64,000 nucleotides of DNA, taken from assembly GCA_048013815.1 (NCBI GenBank), contig CM106585.1, positions 14,570,001 to 14,634,000 on the forward strand. The letters run 5' to 3'. Position 1 is the stretch's first letter. Each line of letters begins with the position of its first letter. The translations under genes and the position numbers were made by a program. This document shows, piece after piece, positions 22,828 through 33,300 of this stretch. The notes under the pieces were generated by a model, which had not been told where the DNA came from, did no database searches, and saw only the letters and a program-made list of their open reading frames with translations. Source of the stretch: Setoptus koraiensis. Taxonomy: Eukaryota; Arthropoda.

Positions 22828-24572
22828 GGCTGAGATTGTCCAGTATTAGTGTGTTCATCTGTTTTTGGGGCTAACAGCTAATTTGGTTGTATGAATTAGT
22901 GTTTGTATTGATATTGTAATCCAATAATAATATAATATAGTGTGTATGTGTGTGTGTTGGTAGTTATAATAATAGTTGTAATAATGCGAATATGTGATGT
23001 GAGATGGGGTGATACAGCGAATGAATGTATGTAATAATAATAATAATAACAAGATGATGATATGACGATTGTTGTCCCTGTCTGTGTATTTGTGTGTTAG
23101 TTATATACTACTATACTAGTATAGCAATATAACTAGTGGAAACAAATGATCATCGCACACAATGGAGGCATGTTTGCTGGGCTGCTTGAATATATATTAT
23201 TTGCTGACAACTTGTGAGACTCTGTGTAGCATCCGTTAATAATCGGCAGACTATCATTTGATTTTGGTTGGATTAATAACTAAGCAATGACCATAATATT
23301 GTTGTTAATGATGATAATTATATTAATATTGTGGTATTTCGCTAATATCCAAGAGTTAGGCGATATCTGTAGGCGACGATGATATTGAAAAGTCTGTCTC
23401 TCTTTCTCTCTCTGTATCTGTGTTCTTTTCTTCATTGCTTTATTATTGTTTGATGTACTATGTGAAGTTTTTCCAATGTGTTCTCACAATTTTCTGAACG
23501 GTCCGCCAGGGGCGCACGCGGCGTAGGGAAATCAACGTGCGATGGTGGTGTGTTTAGATAAATGTTTCTCCCTTGTGATTGCGTCCACTGGAGCACACGA
23601 TTTTGGAGGCGCTTGTTGACGCAAGGGCGTTTCGCTTTCTCGCGGGTCTGTCGCGTATGATCGTTTCAGCGGTGCTAACTGCGCGGCTAATACAGAAAGC
23701 AGTGCAGCGCCGCCCTCGCGGATCGTTGTGTGAACTTGCGCACAACCATTGAGTGGCAGAATCTCAGTGTCTCGCTCTCGCTCTCCTGCTTGCTTGCGCT
23801 TGTGTGTTGGTTAGCCTGTCGCGCTAGCAAAAGGCGCACAAGGCGAACATACGCATGCCAGGCACGCACGCACGAATAAGCGCACATGCACACATGCCGT
23901 AGTGCAGCGATGTGGTTGCCGAATAGATTATAAAGGGGAAAAAGATGAGCAGAGATAAATAGTGAGCAGGCAGCACAGAATTGGCGCAAAAAATCTGCTG
24001 CTGCAGCCTGCAGCAGCGGCAGCGCCAGCGGTTAGAAAACGGCTGCCGCTGCAGGCTGCAGGGCAAGTATACACACACACACTCACTATCCATGTGGGTG
24101 CACGTGCTAGCATTTGTGCTTGTCGGTTGCGCCGCTGTGCGCCTGTGCGGAACTGCAGCGCCATCTCAGCGCCAGTATATAACAAAGTGCGAGTGGACAG
24201 TTTGCAAACATTTCCATTCGTGAGAGTGCCCGACGAGGTTGTATAACAATCGAACAAACGAACACCAAACTTTATTCGTCCACCGAACTCGCCGAAACCA
24301 ACCGAACTCGCAGAAAGCGACTAAAATCACAGAAACCAGCTAAACTCACAGCAACCAACTAAACTCATGGAAACTCACTAGACTCACGGAAAATCACAGA
24401 AACTCACAGAAACTCACAGAAACTCACAGAAGATTACAGAAACCAACTAAACTTACTTGTAGATGCAACACACAACACCGCGCGTCCCTCAATGCAAGCC
24501 CAACACTCGGCGTCGATTATTACCAGTTATTTAGAGTTTTTTTAAGTTCTAGATCATTTAGAATCCTAGAAG
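22828..24572. other. Divergent intergenic region and leader of the VWC gene, with hairpin
   Basis: No supported gene. The proximal half is AT-rich with TAA repeats and an interrupted palindrome at 23099-23134. From about 23490 the composition turns GC-rich and CpG-rich, as in a promoter island. A strong GC hairpin (24001-24061) and degenerate 10-bp tandem repeats of the AACTCACAGA type (about 24340-24440) lie just upstream of the VWC gene start and are probably in its leader. Confidence 0.5.
24001..24061. repeat. GC-rich imperfect inverted repeat (hairpin)
   Basis: The left arm begins CTGCAGCCTGCAG and continues, after a 3-nt bulge, with CGGCAGC. The right arm (about 24041-24061) is the reverse complement of both blocks. 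That gives 13 plus 7 or more pairs around a loop of about 17 bases, some 510 bp before the VWC gene ATG. Confidence 0.75.
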
Positions 24573-27500
24573 ATGTTGAAGAGAAAACAGAAATCAGCGA
24601 CAACGACGACAATAAAGTGCAACAGCAGCTTACGCAAGCCCGTCCTATTATCAGCTCTAGTGATAGTCAGCCTCATAGATATGAATTGTTACGCCAGTTT
24701 CCTGCAGGATCTTAAACTTTTGGGTGAGTAGTCGCTTGCGTAACTCAGTCTTATGATAATATTATAAGTAGCATGATAATATTATGAGTCTCATGATGGG
24801 ATGACCATTGGTTTTGTTGATAGCCGGCGAGCGGCCAGCTAGACAGTTTGCGCGTATGGCGCCGTGTGGCGCGTATGGCGCGCCGTCAGGTAGCCATGGT
24901 GATGGTGGGATAATGGAGAGAGTCGTACTCCCCCGATGTCGCCAATGTTGTTGTCGGCACCACTGGCGCTGCCGCTGCTGCCACTGCTATGCGGTGGTCG
25001 GTTGTTAATAATAGAAGCCGAGGGGCTATTCTTAACAACAGCGGCCATGTTGAGCTGCACCACCTACCGTCGGCTGCACCAGCGCGTGCTGCTGCTGCCT
25101 ACTCGTAATGCTGCATTACTAATGCAGGCTGCTCGTGTATAATACGACACTGTCGTTTTGCAGCCTGCCAGTGGTGCAGCGTACTACACTGGTGCAGCAC
25201 CAGTGGTGCTACACTGAGTATAGTGAGTGTAGTGTCACCGCGACGCGAACGCCACGCGTGCTGCAAGCGGCGCGTGCTGCCGCCGAGGTGCGCGTAAAAA
25301 ATACGCAGGTGACGCAGATGCGCCGGTTGCACCCGATGCAAGCGGGCGTCGCGTATGTCGCCAATCGGTCCCCTGCTTTTTGGATCGCTGTTGCAGCAGC
25401 AGCCTGCAGCAGCACCGTGTGCAGTGCCCCCCGTGCACCATGGACCGTGCACCACTGAGCGTGCACCATTGAACGCGCGTCACCTTTCGCCGTGATGCAA
25501 CTGGCTCGTGCGGGTGCACGGTGTGCCCGCGATGCAACTGGCCGTTTGTGGGGCCGGCGCGTTGAGCATAATCACAAGTATATCATGAGTGGCAACTGCC
25601 GCCGATTGTCAACTGATTGCGCCAGTTGCATCGGGCACTGCCGCGGCCGACTTGCAGCCGCGACGTCGGCTGCAGCCACTTCCTCGGTGCGCGCGCCACA
25701 ACGCACCACCCGACGAGTGGTGCAAATTGCAGCCCGTCTCCAGTATTTAATACTGACTCAGAATTACGCCGGCAGCATATCCAGTGCACATATCGCCGGC
25801 CCGTACATATCGCGGCGCACATGTCCACACGTGTCCGTGTCCAGCGCCCCCGTCGGCCGGCCGCGTCGCACTCGTTCGGCAGTGCGCGGACAACTTATTG
25901 CGCTGCAGCCAACATAATGCCTATTATTATTCTAATTCTTGGCCCCGCGAGCCGGCTCGTGCAGACGGGCCGCCGGCCAATAAACGCCAACGCGGGCGAC
26001 ATTTATGCAACACGTAGTTATGGCCGGCAGTTGGCGGCACATGTGCAACTGGTGCCACCGACAATGTGCCCATGTGTCATGGGCGCATCGCCACTGACCA
26101 GCGCCACCGCCAACAAGACGCGCGAGCGCGGGCGGATGAGCGCGTGCCACAATTTTCAGCAAACAGCACGTACCAAATAATTGTTGTGTGTGTGTGTGTG
26201 TGTGTCAGCTGCAGCCAGCACACTCAAGCGACGCAATGTGTCACTGCGTGCACCGCCACCACAACTTGGCGCATCGCCACGTACCAGCACGCGCACAACA
26301 ATCGCGCTTGCATGCGCACCAGCAATTGGGGCTCTCGGCGTGTGTGCCCGAACGAGATTTATCGCTTGTAGTGGCGGGCGACAATTGCAGCGGCGCCCCT
26401 CGGCCTATCCGCTGCCGTTTCGCTGCTATTTTTGTGCTATTTTGTGCTGTTTTGTGCTATTTTGGTGCCATTTCGGTGCCGTGTCCATGAGCGGCGAGCA
26501 ACCTCGCAGCGGCCAGCTCCCGCGGCTGTCGACGCGATAATGGCGGCCGCAATTGGCCGCCGCTGACCAGTGGCTGTGATGTGATCATCAGCGCTCTCAA
26601 TGAATCTCGCATACAGCCATGCACTACAGGCAATTACAAGCCGCTCAACAAATGGACCATTCACCAGTCAACTGTCAGCTGCTGGCGTGGGTGGTTTGTT
26701 TGTTTCTATTTGTTTTCACTTCCCTGCGCCCCCGTCAGCACGGCAAACACTTTCCCGTTCCGGCGCCCCTATGCAAATATCTGCTCAGCCACTGGCACTG
26801 TGCCACTCTTACTCTCACAGCGCACAGCCACAACATTAAATATCGATAATATGTGGCCAGAAGTGGCCCGACAGACTCGCCGGCCCGCTGCCGGCCGCGC
26901 CGGCTCTGGTCGCGAGACACAGATAATTAGAGTGGGCTTCCATTGGCACATGTCGCGTGCCACCACCTATCGCTGATCAGCGGCACCATTTAAATGAATG
27001 AACGTCGGCGTGGCCAGGCCAACAAATCGATCGTGATAAGGCATCCAGTAATGCGATAATAATGCGGCCCATCAGACGCCTCATTGCATCTGTTGCGGCG
27101 CGCGAGCGCGCCGCCGACCAGCGGCGCAAGACCCGCAGTGGCGCATAGCTGGGCACCCGCGACACCGCCGCTGACACCGCGGACATCGCGGACACTGCGG
27201 ACGCTGCCGCGTCGTGATGGCCTGTGGCCAGTGATTAGCGATTGCGATTGTTGATCATCGCAAATCGCGAATCGCGAATCGCAAATCGAAATTGAAAGTC
27301 AGCCAAAAGTCATTGACTTATCGCCGCTCATCAGCGCGCCGGCCTCATCTCTCGGTCGCGAACTGTCCAACTGTCCAACGTTTGAACGCATCATGTCCCA
27401 GTGGCTCGCCCAGTGTCGCCGTTATCGTGATCATCACGATTAGCAACCATTCGGCTGGGGTCCAACTGGCCACTGAGAGTCGCGTTGGTCTTGCGACGGC

Positions 27501-29462
27501 ATGTGTGCACTGCTGGAATTGCCAGCGTCCAAAGTGAAAGTAGAAAGTGGATTCGCGTCCATGGCCGATGTGTCATTCTTTGTCTGTTGCCAGCCTTCAT
27601 CGATCATTCATCTTCGCTCGCGTGCTGTCCGCCAATGAGCCTTCGAAGGACACAAGCGAACACAAAGAATTATCTCGATATGCATATGCGAGTGTGTACG
27701 CCGTGCTCACCGTGGCCATCGATATCAATGAGATCGGCACTGCTAATGGCACTCATATTTATCCGTGTTCATCAAATACACAACTGGACAAATATATTGA
27801 TGCGGTCATGTTTGGCGTGGGCTGCTGCCCAAGTGATGCTGGGGTCAATGTATTACTATTTGCGAATGAATTACTATTAGCGAATGTGTTACCACTCTCT
27901 GATGCGTCGCTATTCTCAACCACATCGCTATCGATTCACGACGCCCGCCAACTGTTGCCGGCCCAATTGTTGACCCATTGATTGCCGGTGGCGCGTGCAT
28001 CAACACGTTGTACACGAGTTGCAGTAATTACAACTGTGCAGCTATCATTATCCAATTATTATCACCATTCGCTACAAGTGTGAGCGCTCGTCGTGACCCT
28101 TCAAAGGCCCGCATAACAATAACAATACCATATGATACAACCACAATACATGATACAACTTGCCACGATTAAAAAACACGAGCTAACATCTCTCTGTCTG
28201 TCACTCCCATCCATTCCACTACACAGCCACCGATGTGCAGCCACTGATCGAGGAATCCCTAGATGTCGATATAAGCAATAGTGATAGGTTCTCTCTTTTA
28301 GAACGCTACGTCGTTTACATGAGCCGAGAGGTAAGTCCACTATGTATATTGCCCTCACTGGGCCTCAAAGATGCCGTTTGTGCTGACGTGAACATGACAT
28401 TTCTATATTATCTAATTATTATCATTATTATCGCTGTTCATCATCAACACTAGCTCAAGGAAACACAAGACAGAGTGAAAGAATTAGAAAATGAACGCCC
28501 CCTCGTGTGTACATTCAACAATACAAAATACGTTGACCAAGCAACGTGGAAAAATGATTGCGATACATGCAAATGCCAGGTAATTATTATTTTACAAACG
28601 TGTGTTGCGTAACAGCAACAGGCTTTTGTTGCAATTGGATATTTTTTGTTTGTAACTAATTTGTTGGTGAGCTAATCAGTGTCATTATTCTCATCTTACT
28701 TTATGCTTATATATCTGTATCGCATTGAACAAATGTCACATCAACAATGGCAACAATAGTCAGGTGTAGTTCAATGTCAGCCTGGCCCCTGTTTGGTATT
28801 ATGTGATGACGCTGTGATGGTCCCCGGTAAATGTTGTCCCGTTTGTTACAGTAAGTATAATACACAATAATATTCACGTTGGCACACATATTCCCGTATA
28901 TTGTGCCATATTCGTATGCACTGCAGCCTACGAACGACCAATTGGCATTGAATAACGACACACAATATATGCCCCAACCAATTAACTCAACTGGCTACTA
29001 ACTCCACCATTTGTGTAATTGTCTTTTTTAGAACGCTGCAAATATAACGGCGCCACTTATAGTCATGGCAACAAAGTCAGCTCAAGCTCAAGCAGAACAT
29101 GCAAATGCAATGTAAGTAGTATCAGCAGTTACTGGCAGTTGGCTTGCCAGAGAGGCTGGCGAGCCAGCAACTAATTGCGACTAACTAACGATATATAATA
29201 ATAATAATTAGAACAATATGCCAATTTATAGATAGTAATCTAATCATGCCACTGTTTTTTGTTGCGCTGCTCATTTGACTCATGGTCGTATGATCAAAAA
29301 ATCATATTTCAGGACGGACATATCAAATGTGAGAGAAGCCCCAGTCTGCCATCTATCAGGATGACTTTGTCCAATGCAAGCGGCGCTAGTTCAAATGACA
29401 CCACCACCATCGCCACTGTCGATACAACAGCGAACAATTCTAGTGGCGCTGCCATTACATAA
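24573..29462 (+). CDS. Secreted VWC-domain protein, six exons
   Basis: I joined six exons by GT-AG sites with matching phases: 24573-24723, 28227-28330, 28454-28579, 28760-28850, 29032-29111 and 29313-29462, giving 233 residues. Exon 1 holds a basic N-terminus and a hydrophobic signal sequence (PVLLSALVIVSLIDMNCYA). Exons 2-3 add an acidic, possibly helical region. Residues 104-156 form a full von Willebrand factor C domain with ten cysteines, including CDTCKC and the closing CCPVC. Residues 160-190 look like the first half of a second VWC domain (CKYNGATYSHG, CKCN), without its closing CCxxC. The tail is rich in Ser and Thr and probably glycosylated. VWC proteins commonly bind BMP-type ligands or matrix; the partner here is unknown. 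The first intron is about 3.5 kb and GC-rich; the others are 123-201 bp. Exons 3 to 5 are the best supported; the link to exon 1 is inferred from phase. Confidence 0.75.
24724..28226 (+). other. GC-rich first intron of the VWC gene
   Basis: From about 24800 to 27400 this intron is dense in CpG and in GTGCA, GCCGC and CTGCAG words, unlike the AT-rich DNA around it. Many overlapping frames stay open on both strands simply because stop codons are rare in such DNA; none shows a domain or good codon structure. A GT microsatellite lies near 26183-26203, and short inverted or direct repeats of ATCGCAAATCGCGA type occur around 27240-27290. Confidence 0.55.
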
Positions 29463-29609
29463 CATGACATCACCACATATATCGCACAATATTATACAAT
29501 ATTTATACACATACACACACATAGATGGATATTTTGTAGATATACTATATTTTGTTACGGCGAAAAGAAGTGCAACCAACAAGTGGCATCACATTAATTA
29601 CTAATGTAC

Positions 29610-29648
<39 letters not shown>

Positions 29649-30268
29649 TCACAATTTGCGAGTCACAAATAGGAGCAAACATAGGCAAAAGCACTCATAG
29701 AGACAAACGAACAGTGAAACGGATGCAGCTAGCGATCTTACTGTTTGCTCTCGCCTGTTTATATACTGTTTGTTGTTGGACTATAATTTTAAGAAACTCA
29801 ACTGGCCGCCATCACAGTTGCCGTTGCATCTATGCAATCATTACATCATAATGGGCGATTGTTTGTGCATTCGGTTCGCAGTTGATAATTGCCAGTGAGA
29901 GGCCAGACACACCGGACCACTAGTGATGGCATCGTTGCGCGCGCGCGCAAAACCTGTAAAATAGTAGTTGTTATATAATAAATAAATAATAATGACAAAC
30001 AGCGACCGGCCAACGGCGCTCTCATCGGTATATACATTTCGCATCGTCGGTATGTACGTTTCGCATCGTCGGTATGTACGTTTCGAATGGTCGGTATGTT
30101 CGTTTCGTGTGGTCGGTATGTACATTTGGCTTTTCGGCGTACACACGGCATGCACCAATACACTTGATCTATTGTTGTTGTTGTTGCGCCGGCGAGTCGC
30201 TCTCGCTCCAGCGAGCACTCGTTGCTGCCGTTGTTAATCTAGCAAATATCCGCAGCTCGGCGCCGGCC
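29463..30268. other. 3' end of the VWC gene and intergenic minisatellite
   Basis: Contains a CA run at about 29616-29642 and a 22-bp minisatellite at about 30039-30128. Open frames here are repeat-driven and not credible as genes. Confidence 0.5.
30039..30128. repeat. 22-bp minisatellite, about four units
   Basis: Four consecutive copies of a 22-bp unit (consensus around CGTTTCGCATCGTCGGTATG plus TA), with the last two copies diverged at several bases. Confidence 0.8.
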
Positions 30269-30328
30269 CGCTTCGGTCAGGCTTCGAAGTGGCGCTGGCC
30301 GCTTCGGTCAGGCTTCGAAGTAGCGCTG
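30269..30328. repeat. 30-bp tandem duplication spanning the adhesion gene's stop codon
   Basis: Two adjacent copies of a 30-bp unit (30269-30298 and 30299-30328) that differ at one or two bases. The second copy, read on the minus strand, encodes the last residues and stop codon of the cholinesterase-like gene. The first copy repeats that coding end in the 3' UTR. Confidence 0.8.
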
Positions 30329-33300
30329 CGACATTCGCGACGTCCTGCCCTCGAGCATGTCGTTTGTGGTCGTTTTGTGCGTCGCAACATCGTGGCTATG
30401 CGCTTGCTGTCTGGTTGTTGGCCGGTTGTTGGCCACTTGCTGCTGCTGCTGCTTGAAATCGTCGGCGATCAAGTTCATGACGTCTCGATCGTGTTTGCGT
30501 CGCCTGTTTCGGCACGCCATCAACAGTATTATCAGGGCCAGCGAGACCAGTATGAGTAACAGCAATATGGCCAGCGATATGGTTGACATTTGATAGTCGC
30601 GCAATTGCTCGTAGGGAAACAGCGGCAACGGCGTATTTACCAGCTCCTCCAGCGGCGACACAAACTCGTTTACGTAACTCACGTCGACCTGATGAAAATT
30701 TTTGTACAATTGGGGCACCTGTTCGGAGAAGCGCAAATAGTTGCGGTCTGTGGCGCGAAATGGCAGCCAATTTGCCAGATTGTTGGCCGATTGTTGGTCG
30801 CTTATGCGCGACGCAAAAGCCGCCAAATAGGTAACGTAATTCCTGATGGCATTGTCGTCATTGGCCACATCGGCCCCATTCACCTGTTGCGCCATTAGGT
30901 GCTGCTGCTGCTGGCCCACATTTGAGCAGCAAATGGGCAAATAATCGTTGGGCAGCACGTAGAACAGGTCGTCCGAGTGCGCAACCCCATAGTTGCTCGT
31001 CTCAGTGGACACAATGGCGCCCGTGGGCGTGGGGCCCGACGGAAGCCAGCCGCTGGCTGTGGCGTCGCCACTGTCCGCGTCCACGGGCGCCCGCCCGTAC
31101 GGATTGAGCAGAATCTGGCCGAACGTTCGCGTGCCCTTGTAGTCGAACACAAACAGGTAGCTCTGGCCCACTGTTTGCGAATGATACTCCAACTGGCGCA
31201 CGGCGGGCGCCACGTACAAGAAGTCGCCTATTGCGTCAATGGTGCGCGCTATCTCCTTGCTCCTGTGATCGTTGGGACTGATGTACACGTCGTAGTTGTT
31301 GTTGCGCTCGAAGCCGAGATTTTGCTCGTGCCAATACTGGCCCGAGGCCGTCTGCTTGTTGGCCAGCACAACGGGCGCGTTGACACTGTTGATCTGGTGG
31401 CCCCCGTGATGAAAATAAGAGCCGGCCATGAGCGCGTAGCCGCTGCTATTGTAGCGCTTAATGTAGTTCCAATCGAGCGCGGTCGCAATGATCTCGCTAC
31501 GCGAAAACTCGTACAAATACGGACGAATTAAGAAGCGCAATCGCTCCAGCGATGTCAGCGGCCTCAGTCGGTGCCAATTGGTGAAAAATTCCAAACTGCC
31601 CTCGCTAGTTGAGACGCCCGCCATGAGGGGCACGTGCAAAAAGTTGCCCTGATTGTAGAGCTGATGCGGATAGTCGCGTATGAGCGAGTACGTGCTGTTG
31701 CGGTCAATCACGGGCCGGAACCAGTACCTGTAGCTGTTGCGCTCGAAATTGTGCGACAGGCGCGAGGCCCGGATCAGCACGGGCCACTCCTTGAGGCGCA
31801 GGCATCTGATGAGCTTGTCGGTGCGGTGGTCGTTGCAGCGCAGCTCGCGCGCGAACTCCTCCGACTGTCGGCGCGGGTTCCAGTGGAAGGCGCCCGGCGA
31901 GAAGGCCGAGCCGCCCACGGCCACCACCTTGTGTATGAGGCCTGCGGGTATCGGTGGGGTATGTGGTATGTGTATGAGGTATTGGGATTGCGGCCCGCAA
32001 TTTGCGGGTGTTTGCCGCGGTCGAGAGACAGGGGGAGAGAGGGCGCGTCAGTTCGGGTGTGAGCAGCGAGACTGTGAGCCGCTCCGAAACTGTGACCGGC
32101 CGATTGTCGGAGCCGTCGAGTGCAGGATGGGAGCGCGTGCCGGCGCGATTGCCGATTGTTGGCCACGAGTCGCCAACAACCGACAATTGCCAACAATTGA
32201 CGATTGCCCACAATCGACGATTGCCCACAATTGACGATTGCCGACAATTGTTTGCGCAACTCCTAGTGTTTGCGCCACTCGCCGGAATGCCGCGGCAACT
32301 CGTGCAAACTCACCTTTGGTCTCGTGCGGCGCCAGCAGCAGCAGAGAGGCCGATATGGCACCTGAGTCGTGGCCCATGAGCGTAATGTCGTCGTTGTTGC
32401 CCCCGAAGCTCTGGATGTTGCGCTTGACCCAGCGGAGCGCGGCAATTTGGTCGTAGAGGCCCAGGTTTCCAGGTGCGGCCATGTCGTCGGTGCTGAGGAA
32501 GCCTGCAAAACAATGCGCAAAACAATACGCAAAACGCAAAGGTGACACAATGATGCGCCGGCAATTACAATAGCTTTACAATGGGCAGAGCAGTTTTAAT
32601 GCGCGTCAAATATCTTGCAGCGGGCATATATGGCATTTCGGTGCATCGGTGCATCGGTGCATCGGTGCATCGGTGCATCGGGGCATCGGTTGGTTGTGCA
32701 CGGGCGGCGCGGGCCGTCTCGCCCGTTTGTGCAACGCGACAAACTGAATGAGCGGACCCCCAAAGCCGGGCACAAAGGTAAAAGGTAACAGGCAAGGTGC
32801 GCGCGTCGGGCCGGCGGCACGCGCCGCATTTGCAACAATTGGCCGCTTACAACCGACGGCCAACAAGCATGCAACGGCAACTTGGGCCGGCTCAAGCTGG
32901 GCCCAAATTGAGCTGTACGCTGTTGTGGTGAGGGCATGATTCACGGGCAAGCTGATTTACATGAAATGGCCATTTAGCACGGCCAGTAGCGTCGGTAGGG
33001 CCCATCGCGGCCGCTGGTCAGCGGCTGCGTGACATAGCGGTCTTTGGGTACAGGCAACTCGGGCGCTTGTGGCGGTGCAGCCACGTGTGGTGGTGCCCGT
33101 CGGTATTGGCCGCTGCCGCCGGCCGCTGCTGCGGCCAATATCACGCCGGCCAATGTCACGCCGGCCAATATCACATGGCGCTGATATGTCCGTTATTGTC
33201 ACTGTTGGCCGGCCAAACTAAATAACTAACTATATGCACAACTAATACTAACTGTGCACAGACGACGCACTCCGGCCAGCGGTCAGTTTGCACGGCACGC

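Noticed and set aside
25099-26976. Many long overlapping frames in the GC-rich intron
   Set aside because: Stop codons are rare in GC-rich DNA, frames exist on both strands and in all phases, and none shows domain or codon-position structure.
31704-32259. Frames antisense to or overlapping the last exon and intron of the adhesion gene
   Set aside because: They are shadows of the real coding exon or of the tandem repeat in the intron.
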